Below are positions 28,010 to 36,260 of a DNA stretch of 64,000 nucleotides, piece after piece; position 1 is the stretch's first letter, and each line of letters opens with the position of its first letter. Location: contig JAFQEB010000054.1 in NCBI GenBank assembly GCA_017399225.1, positions 1 through 64,000 on the forward strand, read 5' to 3'. Both the position numbers and the translations under genes were made by a program. The notes below the pieces were generated by a model. The model was not told where the DNA came from and ran no database searches. It saw only the letters and a list, made by a program, of their open reading frames with translations. The stretch comes from Clostridia bacterium (GTDB lineage Bacteria > Bacillota_A > Clostridia > Christensenellales > Aristaeellaceae).

Positions 28010-30313
28010 TTACCAGGTCGCCTTGAGGGCCTGCTCCTCACACTTCTTGTGATCCGGATCCACACGGTCGGTGCCGTGGGTCTTGGAGCCATAGAAATGC
28101 AGGCAGAACTGACCATCAAAGTTGTTGCTGGCAATGGTGTCGCTGCCGTGGGGCTCAGAGTAAATGGAGCACGCATAGACGCGGCCATTGTAGAGCACCA
28201 GCATCGGACGACGATGGTAGGTGAACTCGCCACCATTGATCTTCTTGAGGGTCGCCGTATCAGCCGCAGTCAGCGGCTCCGCGTCCAGGTGGTAGCCGCC
28301 AGCCTGACGCTTGGCGGTGAACACCAGTCCGGTCTTGACGTCCTTGACCTGGAAGATCGCGCCGCGCGGGATGCGGGATGCGCCGCCGTTGAACCAGTCC
28401 AGACGCTCGGTCACATAGGTGCCAGCCTGTACATCGTCCTTCTTGACTGCACTGGAGGAGACCATCTTCTTCAGGGTCGCCTCGCCGGCAATGCCGTCCT
28501 GAGTCAGACCATTATTCTTCTGGAAGGCAATGACCGCCTGACGGGTACCGTAGCCGTACTCGCCGTCAATGGTGCTGGTGTAGTAACCCAGCTCCTTCAG
28601 GCGCGCCTGCAGCGCGCGAACCTGCGTGCCGCTGTCGCCGGGGTTGAGCTTCTGGTTGGTCTTAAGGGCTTCAGCTGCAGCAGAGCTGCCGGAGGAAGTG
28701 CTACCGGAAGAGGAACTGCCGGAGCTGCTGCCGGTGGAGCTGCTGGTGCTGCCTGCCTTGATGGCAGAGGAAGAGTAAACCTTCTTGAGGGTCGCGGGGC
28801 CGGCAATGCCGTCCACCGCCAGGCTGTTGCGGGTCTGGAAGGCCATGACCGCCGTGCGGGTGCCGGAGCCGTACACACCGTCGCGGGAGCCGCTGTAGTA
28901 ACCCAGTTCCCTCAGGCGGTACTGCAGCTCCTTGACTTCGGTGCCCTTATCGCCGGGGCGCAGAACGCCGTCGTCCTTGCTGTCGGAGGTATCCTTGTCC
29001 TCTTCCTTCTCCTCTTCCTTATCCGCGTCGGCCGCAGCCTTTGCAGAGGAGGAATTGAGCTTGGTCAGGGTGCTGCCGCCAGCCACGCCGTCGACCGTCA
29101 GGCCGTTACGCTTCTGGAAGGCCTTCACCGCCGCCACCGTCAAGCTGCCGTAGCTGCCGTCGATGGAGTTCTTGTAATAGCCCAGTTCCTTCAGGCGCTT
29201 CTGCAGCGTACGGACCTCGGGGCCGTAGGAACCGGCGCGCAGCTCCTCGCTGACCTCTTCGTCCTCATCCTCAGCTTCCTTGGCGGAGGAGGAGTACAGC
29301 ACCTTCAGGGTGGAGGTGCCGGCAACGCCGTCCACAGTCAGCTTGTTGCGGGTCTGGAAGGCCTTCACGGCGGCAATGGTGCCGCTGCCGTACACACCGT
29401 CCACGCTGCCCTTGTAATAGCCCAGGCGCTTGAGCTTCTCCTGCAGGGTCTTGACCGCCTGGCCCTTGGAGCCCTGGCGCAGGGTCTCGTCGTCCTGAGT
29501 CTCTTCCTTATCTTCTTCCTTGGCTGCTTCCTCATCAGCCTTCTTGGCGGAAGAGGAGTACACCTTGGACTGGGTGGAGGAACCGGCCACGCCGTCCACC
29601 GTCAGGCCGTTCTTCTGCTGGAACGCCTTGACTGCCTTGATGGTACCGCTGCCATACACGCCGTCCACGCTGCCCTTGTAGTAGCGCAGGTCCTTCAGGC
29701 GTTGCTGGAGCTTCTTGACCTCCGTGCCCCTGGAGCCCTCACGCAGGGTGGTATCCTCCTTCTCCGGAGCCGGAGTAGAGGGTGCGCTGCCGGAAGAGGC
29801 ACTTTCGGCCTTCTTGGCGGCAGAACTCATGAGGACGTTCATGGTCTTCTCGCCCACCACGCCGTCAGCCGTCAGGCCATTGCGCTTCTGGAAGGCCTTC
29901 ACAGCCTCCTCGGTCTTCTTGCCAAAGGCGCCGTCGGCAGAGCCAGTCAGGTAACCAAGCTCCTTCAGGCGCTTCTGCACATTCTTCACCGTGGTGCCCT
30001 GGCTGCCCATCTGTACGCCTTCGACCTCATCCCGGGTGGGGATGGTATCGCTGGTCTTGATGTAGCGGCTCATCACAAAGCCGGTATAGCGGCCGTACTT
30101 GACCTTGTACCAGCTGCCGTCCTTATAGATGATATCGAGCTCCTCGCCCTTTTTGAGGGTCTGCACCGCATCGCTCTTGGTAGAGGTCTCCTCGCGCAGG
30201 ACCAGGGAGGCGACATTCACCGTGCCCGACGCTGCCAGCGCCGAGGTGATCCCCAGCATCATGATCAATGCGAGGATCAGAGAGATGAGACAGCGTTTGC
30301 CCATGTGGTTCAT
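28010..30313 (-). CDS. secreted SH3 / six-repeat peptidoglycan-binding protein
   Basis: A 767-residue exported protein. A signal peptide (KRCLISLILALIMMLGITSA) ends near ALAASG. An SH3b domain follows (about residues 25-90). Then come six PG_binding_1 repeats of about 75 residues, each like LGYYKGSVDGVYGSGT...AVKAFQ...LTVDGVAG and ending in SSSA. They are joined by acidic or Ser/Gly-rich linkers. The last ~130 residues (from VTERLDWFNGG to FYGSKTHGTDRVDPDH) form a conserved-looking domain I cannot name. The protein probably binds wall peptidoglycan; the C-terminal domain may be catalytic or structural. ATG 30313 is chosen because AAGGAG lies 9 bases upstream; an ATG three codons earlier is too close to it. 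Confidence 0.9.
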   Translation of the reverse strand: MNHMGKRCLISLILALIMMLGITSALAASGTVNVASLVLREETSTKSDAVQTLKKGEELDIIYKDGSWYKVKYGRYTGFVMSRYIKTSDTIPTRDEVEGVQMGSQGTTVKNVQKRLKELGYLTGSADGAFGKKTEEAVKAFQKRNGLTADGVVGEKTMNVLMSSAAKKAESASSGSAPSTPAPEKEDTTLREGSRGTEVKKLQQRLKDLRYYKGSVDGVYGSGTIKAVKAFQQKNGLTVDGVAGSSTQSKVYSSSAKKADEEAAKEEDKEETQDDETLRQGSKGQAVKTLQEKLKRLGYYKGSVDGVYGSGTIAAVKAFQTRNKLTVDGVAGTSTLKVLYSSSAKEAEDEDEEVSEELRAGSYGPEVRTLQKRLKELGYYKNSIDGSYGSLTVAAVKAFQKRNGLTVDGVAGGSTLTKLNSSSAKAAADADKEEEKEEDKDTSDSKDDGVLRPGDKGTEVKELQYRLRELGYYSGSRDGVYGSGTRTAVMAFQTRNSLAVDGIAGPATLKKVYSSSAIKAGSTSSSTGSSSGSSSSGSTSSGSSAAAEALKTNQKLNPGDSGTQVRALQARLKELGYYTSTIDGEYGYGTRQAVIAFQKNNGLTQDGIAGEATLKKMVSSSAVKKDDVQAGTYVTERLDWFNGGASRIPRGAIFQVKDVKTGLVFTAKRQAGGYHLDAEPLTAADTATLKKINGGEFTYHRRPMLVLYNGRVYACSIYSEPHGSDTIASNNFDGQFCLHFYGSKTHGTDRVDPDHKKCEEQALKATW

Positions 30314-30337
30314 GAGAAACATCTCCTTTCGAAGTAT

Positions 30338-30366
30338 AATATATTACATTTTTGTTGCAATGTCAA
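30338..30366 (-). promoter_or_regulatory. promoter of the peptidoglycan-binding gene
   Basis: TTGACA, a 17-bp spacer and TATATT lie 25-53 bases upstream of the start. The segment 30367-30520 between this and the rplJ promoter is AT-rich and shows no gene. Confidence 0.75.
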
Positions 30367-30524
30367 CCAGTTTTTCCTTTTGTTTTACATTTGTGAAACA
30401 TTTTTGTCAGGTACGGTGCAGAATGCCATTCTGACGCTGCTCACCCAACTATATTATATAATAACGAAGCAATTCTGTAAAGCCAAAAAGGAGAAATAAG
30501 ATCGAAATACTTGAAAAAAAGCCC

Positions 30525-30553
30525 TTGACAGCAGGCTGTGATGATGCTATAAT
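30525..30553 (+). promoter_or_regulatory. rplJL promoter
   Basis: TTGACA, 17 bp and TATAAT form a perfect consensus promoter, fitting a highly expressed ribosomal operon. Confidence 0.92.
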
Positions 30554-30559
30554 GCTTAA

Positions 30560-30697
30560 GGTTTTGAAGAAACCTGTGCCGTAGACAGCCGGTGTCCCTC
30601 CGGGGACTTAAACGGGACGCGCTCCCCGCCTGCCGAGGTGTAATGGATATAGCATGACTTTGCTCATCCCTTGCACCTGTTGCAAGGGTTTTCTTTT
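30560..30697 (+). promoter_or_regulatory. ribosomal protein L10 leader with attenuator
   Basis: The transcript leader contains the conserved L10-leader elements CCGTAGACAGC and CTGCCGAGGTG around a kink-turn-like internal structure. It ends in a terminator-like hairpin, CCCTTGCA/TGCAAGGG, followed by TTTTCTTTT (30668-30697). Excess L10(L12)4 complex is known to bind this leader and reduce rplJL expression. Confidence 0.88.
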
Positions 30698-30727
30698 ACT
30701 CCAAACCTTAAAGGAGGTGCAAGAGAA

Positions 30728-31240
30728 ATGAGCAAGGTGCATGAGATCAAGCCCGAGAAGGTGGCAGCAGTTGCTGACATCGTTGAGAAGCTGAAGAACG
30801 CCCAGTCCGTGACCATCTGCTCCTACAGCGGCCTGACCGTGGAACAGGTGACCAACCTGCGCAAGCTGTGCCGTGAGGAGGAAGTGGCTTACGTGGTGCT
30901 GAAGAACCGTCTGGTTCTGCGCGCGCTGAACGAGCTGAACATCTCTGGTCTGGAAGATCTGCTGAATGGCCCCAACGCTTTCGTGTTCTCCATGAAGGAC
31001 GCGGTCGCCGGTCCCCGTGTGATCAACGACTTCATTGAGAAGAACAAGCTGCAGAGCCTCAAGATCACCGGCGGTATCCTGGAGGGCAAGGCGATCGACG
31101 TCGCCACCGTCAAGGCGCTGGCCAACCTGCCCAGCCGCGAGGTCCTGCTGGCCAAGCTGCTTGGCTGCATGTCCAACACCGTTGCGAGCTTCGTGCGCGT
31201 TATCGACGCCTACCGCAAGAAGCTGGCCGGCGAGGAGTGA
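30728..31240 (+). CDS. rplJ: 50S ribosomal protein L10
   Basis: A 170-residue L10, the base of the ribosomal stalk that carries L12 dimers. Family features are VAAVADIVEKLKNAQSVTIC, SGLTVEQVTNLRKLCRE and YVVLKNRLVLRAL. The helical C terminus (ASFVRVIDAYRKKL) is the L12-binding spine. ATG 30728 has AAGGAGG 10 bases upstream. It lies behind the autoregulatory leader and ahead of rplL; the 118-base gap before rplL has a small hairpin (GCTGCC/GGCAGC at 31261). Confidence 0.98.
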   Translation: MSKVHEIKPEKVAAVADIVEKLKNAQSVTICSYSGLTVEQVTNLRKLCREEEVAYVVLKNRLVLRALNELNISGLEDLLNGPNAFVFSMKDAVAGPRVINDFIEKNKLQSLKITGGILEGKAIDVATVKALANLPSREVLLAKLLGCMSNTVASFVRVIDAYRKKLAGEE

Positions 31241-31358
31241 GGGTCTTCGACCTGATCATCGCTGCCTGATGGCAGCATAAGGGACATGGTTCCCTACCCC
31301 ATCAATACAAAATTTACTCAGGGTCAATGACCCCCACGAAAATAGGAGGAACATCAAA

Positions 31359-31739
31359 ATGACTCATGCTGAGATCATTGCCGCCGTCGAGTCTATGACG
31401 GTGCTGGAGCTGGCCGATCTGGTCAAGGCCATGGAAGAGAAGTTCGGCGTTTCCGCCGCTGCTACCGCTGTCGTCGCGGGCCCCGCTGCTGCTGCTGCCC
31501 CCGCCGCTGAGGAGAAGACCGAGTTCGACGTCGTGCTGAAGGGCTTCGACGCCGCTGCGAAGCTGAAGGTTCTGAAGGTCATCCGCGAGGTTTGCGGCCT
31601 GGGCCTGAAGGAAGCCAAGGACTTCGTCGAGGCTGCCGCCACCGCCCCCAAGACCGTCAAGGAAGGCCTGTCCAAGGAAGACGCCGACAAGCTGGCTGCT
31701 TCCCTGAAGGAAGTCGGCGGCGAAGTCGAGGTCAAGTAA
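31359..31739 (+). CDS. rplL: 50S ribosomal protein L7/L12
   Basis: A 126-residue acidic stalk protein. The N-terminal dimerization helices ([17 protein letters not shown]) are joined by an Ala-rich hinge. The C-terminal factor-binding domain contains [20 protein letters not shown], the [14 protein letters not shown] helix and a final GGEVEVK. It recruits translational GTPases. GGAGGA precedes the start. Codon use is strongly biased, as expected for high expression. Confidence 0.98.
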   Translation: MTHAEIIAAVESMTVLELADLVKAMEEKFGVSAAATAVVAGPAAAAAPAAEEKTEFDVVLKGFDAAAKLKVLKVIREVCGLGLKEAKDFVEAAATAPKTVKEGLSKEDADKLAASLKEVGGEVEVK

Positions 31740-31766
31740 TCTCGCTCGTCACAATGACGCTTTCAC

Positions 31767-31797
31767 AGAGGGTGCTCGCAAGAGCATCCTCTTTTTT
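31767..31797 (+). terminator. terminator of rplJL
   Basis: AGAGG-TGCTC-GCAA-GAGCA-CCTCT with one mismatch is followed by TTTTTT. Confidence 0.92.
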
Positions 31798-31806
31798 GTT
31801 GCAAAA

Positions 31807-31830
31807 GGCCCGTACCTTTCGGTACGGGCC
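31807..31830 (-). terminator. terminator of the secreted SH3 gene
   Basis: A perfect 10-bp stem, GGCCCGTACC/GGTACGGGCC, with a 4-base loop is followed on the minus strand by TTTTGC. The same stem recurs at 33309-33333. Confidence 0.88.
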
Positions 31831-31853
31831 GCAGTATTTTTTGGGGGCTTGTC

Positions 31854-33191
31854 TTACTGTATCTCCGCTACGCCGCTGTGGAGGTAGCCGGTGCGGCCGT
31901 CCACGTCGATGACGTACCAGTCGCCGCTCTGCTCGATCAGCTCGTAGGTTTCACCCTTGTACGCGGTCTTGATCAGGCCGCCGCTGATGCTGGCCTCGGT
32001 GCGGATCTTGCCGCTGTCGGCGGTGATGACGACGTAGTCAGCCTGGGCGTCGGCGATCATGTCCTCCTCGGTCACGCCATCGATTTTTACGGGAAGCATG
32101 ATGTCCTTAGCGATTCTCTCTTTTTCCTCCATCATCAATACTTCGCCATCTACAGTCACTGAGTAGTAGACGCCCTGATATGTCTGCGAACAGAAAACGA
32201 TGAAACCTTTCATTGTCATAACCGGTTCGCCATTGAGCATACCAATATCTTCTTCAACGGCATTAAGAGCAATAACAACTGCCAGGTTCGGATCCGTATA
32301 TCCAGAGACTGTTTCTCCCATCAAAATGGTCGCCTGCTGAGAGGTAATTGGCAGACCATTTTCTTTGCTCTCTTTCACGGACGCCTGAATGATATCATCA
32401 TTGATCGTCCAAGAAACCAGACTCAAAGAGCATACATCCGATTGGAAGTGTCCATCCATCTCCGTAATTCTCGTCTCTGTGAGTCCTGCCGGAATCTGGA
32501 AGGTCACGCTGCCGATCTTCACTTTCCTCTTTTCGCCGTTCAGGATATTTGATACAGCTTCAGCAAGGGCCGCTTCCTTTGCAGCCGCCTCTGCCTCCTT
32601 GGCCGCCATTTCTTCTTCGGTCATAGTATGCGGGCGGGCGGTGAGCAGGATTGTGCTGAACTTATTTACAAGGTAATCCACCCACCGTTTTTCAGTCGCC
32701 TTGAAATTTGATTCGGCACTGAACTCACTCCTGATTGTCAAAAGCGCATTATTGTCAAAAAGGCTTATATCTAAGACATACAAGCCACTATACTCATCCA
32801 CCCAAATTGCCACACAAGCAGGTTCACCATTGTACAGTCCAATGTCTACATTATCCTTATAGATATAGTATCCATCACAAATCCCGGCGAAATACGCAGC
32901 CTCCGCCTTCGTCATCGGCTCACTACCAGTCCAATTTCCAGACCAGAGATACTCGTACTGAACACGTGAAGGCAATTCTTTTTGAAACGTCTCGGCTATG
33001 ACACGATGATCATCAAAATACGCAACTTTAACGTTGCCAAAATCATCTGTACCATAATATGTTCCTGCCCATGCAGGAACTTGAAGCAAAAAGCCACCGA
33101 TCTGGAGTTCAGTCGTGCCCTCCTCCGCCACCGCAGTCCACGCGCCGTACATCATGCACAGTGCCAGCAGCAGGGAAACCAGTTTACGCAT
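31854..33191 (-). CDS. secreted protein with two copies of an unknown domain and a C-terminal SH3b domain
   Basis: A 445-residue exported protein. A signal peptide (RKLVSLLLALCMMYGAW) ends at AVAEE with no lipobox cysteine. Two related segments follow: about residues 28-160 (ELQIGGFLLQVPA ... LYNGEPACVAIWV) and about 225-370 (VKIGSVTFQIPA ... MLNGEPVMTMKGFI). They share the QxPA and NGEP landmarks and look like an internal duplication. An Ala/Glu-rich helix joins them. The last ~65 residues are an SH3b domain (VVITADSGKIRTEAS ... GRTGYLHSG). The function is unknown; wall binding through SH3 is plausible. AGGAGG precedes the start. It stands alone between two terminators with the same stem. 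Confidence 0.8.
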   Translation of the reverse strand: MRKLVSLLLALCMMYGAWTAVAEEGTTELQIGGFLLQVPAWAGTYYGTDDFGNVKVAYFDDHRVIAETFQKELPSRVQYEYLWSGNWTGSEPMTKAEAAYFAGICDGYYIYKDNVDIGLYNGEPACVAIWVDEYSGLYVLDISLFDNNALLTIRSEFSAESNFKATEKRWVDYLVNKFSTILLTARPHTMTEEEMAAKEAEAAAKEAALAEAVSNILNGEKRKVKIGSVTFQIPAGLTETRITEMDGHFQSDVCSLSLVSWTINDDIIQASVKESKENGLPITSQQATILMGETVSGYTDPNLAVVIALNAVEEDIGMLNGEPVMTMKGFIVFCSQTYQGVYYSVTVDGEVLMMEEKERIAKDIMLPVKIDGVTEEDMIADAQADYVVITADSGKIRTEASISGGLIKTAYKGETYELIEQSGDWYVIDVDGRTGYLHSGVAEIQ

Positions 33192-33308
33192 AGGGAAAAC
33201 CTCCTAACGTTTTTTGCGTTACTATCTAATTCGTTTTTTTTTTTTTTCTCCTGCTGTTCCCAAAGAAATTGCAAAATTTTATTGTTCGGCTTTTCCGGCA
33301 CGAGAAAA

Positions 33309-33333
33309 GGCCCGTACCAAACCGGTACGGGCC
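33309..33333 (-). terminator. terminator of the aldo-keto reductase gene
   Basis: GGCCCGTACC/GGTACGGGCC with a 5-base loop is followed by TTTTCTCG on the minus strand. The stem is identical to the one at 31807. A run of 14 T (33234-33247) lies nearby, upstream of the SH3 gene. Confidence 0.85.
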
Positions 33334-33360
33334 ATCACTTTTGGGGATTCAGTTTTCCGT

Positions 33361-34491
33361 TTACTTCCCGCTGCACTCCTCGTGGATCTCCTGGAGGTAC
33401 TGGATGATGGACAGATGCTGGGGGCAGTTGCTCTCGCACTGGCCGCACTGCATGCAGCGGGAGGCGTCGCCCTCCTCCGCAGCGATGCGGGCGTAGCCAC
33501 CCTTGAAGTCCGGCTCGGCATGGAGGCGGGAACCGTCGTAGCCCTGGAAAATGCGGGGAATCTGCACGCCCATCGGGCAGGGCTGGCAGTAGCGGCAGCC
33601 GGTGCAGCCTGTCTTCATGCGGGCCAGGTAGGTGGCCTTGGCGGTCTTGAACAGCTCGTGCTCCTTTTCGGTCAGCACGGGGCGCTCGGGGATGTCGAAG
33701 ATGCGCAGGTTGTCGACAGTCTGCTCCCAGTTGCTCATGCCGGAGAGGATCGTCACCACCTCGGGCATGGCGTACAGGTAGCGGAAGGCCCATTCCACGG
33801 GGCTGCGCTTGTCCTCAAATGCCTCGTACACCGCCTTCACGTCCTCCGGCGGGTTGGCCAGCATGCCGCCGCGCAGGGGCTCCATGATCACCACGCCGAT
33901 GCCGCGCTTGCCCGCCTCGCGGATGCCGGCCAGGGTGGCCTGGTTCTCGTCGTCCAGGATGTTCATCTGCACCTGGGCCATCTTCCACTGATCCCAATCG
34001 TTCAGGATCCGGATGAAGGCCTCGGCGTTGTCGTGGAAGGAGAAGCCCGGGTAGCGGATCTTGCCCTGGGCCAGCGCCTCCTTGTAGAAGCCCTTGTAGT
34101 CGTAGCTGTTCATCTCATCCAGGCGGCCATTGTTCAGCGCGTGCAGGATGTAGAAGTCCACGTGGTCCGTTTGCAGCTTCTCCAGCTGTTCGTCCAGCAG
34201 CTTCATCATATCCTCATGGCAGTGCACGTTCCAGCAGGGCAGCTTGGTGGTCAGGATGACCTTCTCGCGGTAGCCATCCTGGAGGGCCTTGCCGACCACG
34301 CGCTCGCTCTCGCCGCCGTGGTAGGGATAGGCGGTGTCGATGTAGGTGACGCCGTTGTCGATGGCGTGGCGGATCATGCGGATGGCCTCGGCCTCGTCGA
34401 TCTTGCCGTCGGGGGTGGTCGGGAAACGCATACAGCCAAAGCCCAGGATGGAGCTCTCGCGGTCGATGGTGGGGAACGTCGTCTTCAGCAT
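33361..34491 (-). CDS. aldo-keto reductase with C-terminal 4Fe-4S ferredoxin-like domain
   Basis: A 376-residue oxidoreductase. The first ~275 residues are an aldo-keto reductase barrel: GFGCMRFPTT, catalytic Asp and Tyr in DTAYPYHGGESE, Lys in LTTKLP and His in YILHALNN. The C-terminal part carries two cysteine clusters, CTGCRYCQPCPMGV and CMQCGQCESNCPQHL, of the kind that hold 4Fe-4S clusters. Such fused reductases are common in anaerobic clostridia; the physiological substrate is unknown. ATG 34491 has AAGGAG 8 bases upstream; an ATG at 34497 is too close. It follows the HAD phosphatase gene, so the two are probably co-transcribed. Confidence 0.92.
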   Translation of the reverse strand: MLKTTFPTIDRESSILGFGCMRFPTTPDGKIDEAEAIRMIRHAIDNGVTYIDTAYPYHGGESERVVGKALQDGYREKVILTTKLPCWNVHCHEDMMKLLDEQLEKLQTDHVDFYILHALNNGRLDEMNSYDYKGFYKEALAQGKIRYPGFSFHDNAEAFIRILNDWDQWKMAQVQMNILDDENQATLAGIREAGKRGIGVVIMEPLRGGMLANPPEDVKAVYEAFEDKRSPVEWAFRYLYAMPEVVTILSGMSNWEQTVDNLRIFDIPERPVLTEKEHELFKTAKATYLARMKTGCTGCRYCQPCPMGVQIPRIFQGYDGSRLHAEPDFKGGYARIAAEEGDASRCMQCGQCESNCPQHLSIIQYLQEIHEECSGK

Positions 34492-34504
34492 ATCCATTTC
34501 TCCT

Positions 34505-35311
34505 TTACAGGTATTCGATCATGTCGCTCAGTCGTGAAAAGATCATGTCCGGCTTCACGTCAGAGGCAACCACGTCATCCATCGTCGCCTCGCCCGACAG
34601 CACCAGGATGCCCTTCATGCCGTGGTTGACGCCAGTGGCGACGTCGGTGTACAGCCGGTCGCCGACCATGGCCATCTCGGAAAGCGGACGGCCCGTGCGC
34701 ACCAGGGCCTCGCGGACGATGCCATAATGGGGCTTGCCGATGATCACGTCCGCCTTGCGGCCGGTGCTGGCCTCGATGAAGGCCATGATCGCGCCCATGT
34801 CCGGGACGAACCCGGTCTCGGTGGGGCAGTTGAAATCCGGATGGGTCGCAATGTAGGGCTTCCCCCAGCGGATCAAGTCGCACACGCGGCACATCTTCCG
34901 GTAATCCAGCGTCGTGTCGAATGCCACCAGCACGTAGTCCACATCGTCCGCATCGTCGAAGGCAAGGCCCATGCCCGTCAGTTCCTCCCGGAGCATCTCA
35001 TTCCCCAGCAGGTATCCCCTACCCTCCGGGAACTTCTCCAGGATGTACCTGGCCGCCGCGTGCCCGCTGGTCATCACCTGATTGCAGAAGCGCTCCGGCA
35101 CGCCCATTCCCTGCAGCTTTCTGGTATACACCGCCGCAGACTTGGAGGAGTTGTTGGTCAGGAACCAGGCGTCGCGCCCAGTCCGCTCCAGGGCGGCCAG
35201 GAAGTCCAGCGAGCCGTCGATCAGCCGGTCGCCCAGGTAAAACGTGCCGTCCATATCCAGAAGAAAGCAGCGCACCTGCGCTAACTGCTCCCTGAGACTT
35301 TGCTTCATCAT
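34505..35311 (-). CDS. HAD-IIA family sugar phosphatase (NagD-like)
   Basis: A 268-residue haloacid-dehalogenase-type phosphatase. Motif I is DMDGTFYLGD near residue 20, motif II is the threonine in FLTNNSSK, the motif III region is IIGKPHYGI, and motif IV is MVGDRLYTDV near residue 215. A C2A-type cap lies between motifs II and III, giving subclass IIA with NagD and p-nitrophenyl phosphatases. The likely activity is dephosphorylation of sugar phosphates or similar metabolites. ATG 35311 is followed by a second ATG; AAGGA lies about 11 bases upstream and a TATAAT -10-like element is near 35340. The aldo-keto reductase follows after 13 bases. Confidence 0.9.
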   Translation of the reverse strand: MMKQSLREQLAQVRCFLLDMDGTFYLGDRLIDGSLDFLAALERTGRDAWFLTNNSSKSAAVYTRKLQGMGVPERFCNQVMTSGHAAARYILEKFPEGRGYLLGNEMLREELTGMGLAFDDADDVDYVLVAFDTTLDYRKMCRVCDLIRWGKPYIATHPDFNCPTETGFVPDMGAIMAFIEASTGRKADVIIGKPHYGIVREALVRTGRPLSEMAMVGDRLYTDVATGVNHGMKGILVLSGEATMDDVVASDVKPDMIFSRLSDMIEYL

Positions 35312-35489
35312 CGGATCGATCTTCCTTTCAGTGAAGCATTATATCATACTCCTTGCGCAAAAGAAAGACGAACAGGACACAATCATAAAATAACGCCCGA
35401 TATTACAAATTGGATACATTTGCACCAATTTCTCCCCTATGCCATTCTAAATCATGCTATATCTCTTACAAAAGAAAGGAATGGTTACT

Positions 35490-35849
35490 ATGCACAGGGA
35501 ACTGGTACTTGACACACTCGAACGACTGGGGATCGGTCACCGCTTTTCTGGCCATCATGTTGCCGTGGAGGCAATCTGCATGGTCGCCGAGGACGACACG
35601 CTGCTGTTATGTATGAAGCGCAACATTCTCCAGCCGCTCTCAGAAAAGTACCACTGCACCACCAACAGCCTTGAACGGAATCTGCGCACCGCTGTCCAGC
35701 ACGCATGGCAGATCAACCCGGCTTACCTCTGCCAACTGGCCGGATATCAGATGACCTCCGCCCCCAGCGTAAAAGAGTTCATCGACATCGTATCCACCTG
35801 CATTATCCGCAACCGGATCTGTGCGCCTGCCAACCGGTTTTCCCGATGA
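35490..35849 (+). CDS. stand-alone Spo0A C-terminal-type DNA-binding protein
   Basis: A 119-residue protein that consists of little more than the effector domain of Spo0A. It aligns by eye with that domain: LERLGIGHRFSGHHVAVEAI, then the recognition-helix region YHCTTNSLERNLRTAVQHAW, then a segment like the end of Spo0A (SAPSVKEFIDIVS). There is no phosphoacceptor receiver domain, so it cannot be a normal phosphorelay output. It could bind 0A-box-like sites constitutively or compete with Spo0A. ATG 35490 has AAAGGA about 11 bases upstream; earlier in-frame starts lack good spacing. It is followed by a strong terminator. Confidence 0.8.
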   Translation: MHRELVLDTLERLGIGHRFSGHHVAVEAICMVAEDDTLLLCMKRNILQPLSEKYHCTTNSLERNLRTAVQHAWQINPAYLCQLAGYQMTSAPSVKEFIDIVSTCIIRNRICAPANRFSR

Positions 35850-35881
35850 AGCCCGCAGTTCTCCGCATCTTCACAGCAGCA

Positions 35882-35914
35882 GGCTCCCGGCACATCCCGC
35901 CGGGGGCCTTTTCT
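35882..35914 (+). terminator. terminator after the Spo0A-domain gene
   Basis: GGCTCCCGGC/GCCGGGGGCC (one G-U pair) with a 7-base loop is followed by TTTTCTCT. Confidence 0.88.
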
Positions 35915-35959
35915 CTACAAAATAATTTCAAAATTCCTGTGATTTTTTCAAATTTATGC

Positions 35960-35988
35960 TTGACATTCATTCACCCCTGTGGTAATAT
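35960..35988 (+). promoter_or_regulatory. tRNA promoter
   Basis: TTGACA, a 17-bp spacer and TAATAT lie 46 bases upstream of the tRNA. Confidence 0.8.
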
Positions 35989-36033
35989 ATATATCGTTCG
36001 CGAGGCACAAACGCTTCCGAGCAAAGAGAATAT

Positions 36034-36107
36034 CTGGGTGTGGCGCAGTTTGGTAGCGTGCTTGAATGGGGTTCAAGAGGCCGGAAGTTCGAATCTTCTC
36101 ACCCAGA
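36034..36107 (+). tRNA. tRNA-Pro (anticodon GGG)
   Basis: A complete 74-nt cloverleaf: acceptor stem CTGGGTG/CACCCAG, D arm GCGC...GCGT, anticodon stem CTTGA/TCAAG around the loop ATGGGGT (anticodon GGG), T arm GGAAG-TTCGAAT-CTTCT and discriminator A. The 3' CCA is not encoded. It has its own promoter and terminator. Confidence 0.97.
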
Positions 36108-36110
36108 CGC

Positions 36111-36143
36111 AAGCCTTGAAGCATATGTGTTTCAAGGCTTTTT
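36111..36143 (+). terminator. terminator of the tRNA
   Basis: AAGCCTTGAA/TTCAAGGCTT is a perfect 10-bp stem with a 10-base loop, followed by a T-rich stretch. Confidence 0.9.
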
Positions 36144-36260
36144 GCTTTGTCTGTTTCCTGTTCTCCGCTTGCAATCAAAGTAAAAATTTGGTATACTTCT
36201 ATCATTGCATATCGGGCCGAGGCTCACTCCCCTGCCCCGATTCGAAGGGAGCGAAGGCCG

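Noticed and set aside
23119..30499. Long plus-strand frames opposite spoIIE, copA and the peptidoglycan-binding gene
   Set aside because: Composition is skewed and no family motif is visible; the minus-strand genes are clear.
33234..33247. Run of 14 T as a regulatory or phase-variable tract
   Set aside because: It lies outside any coding frame and is most simply an upstream A-tract of the SH3 gene on the minus strand; its length may also be a sequencing artefact.
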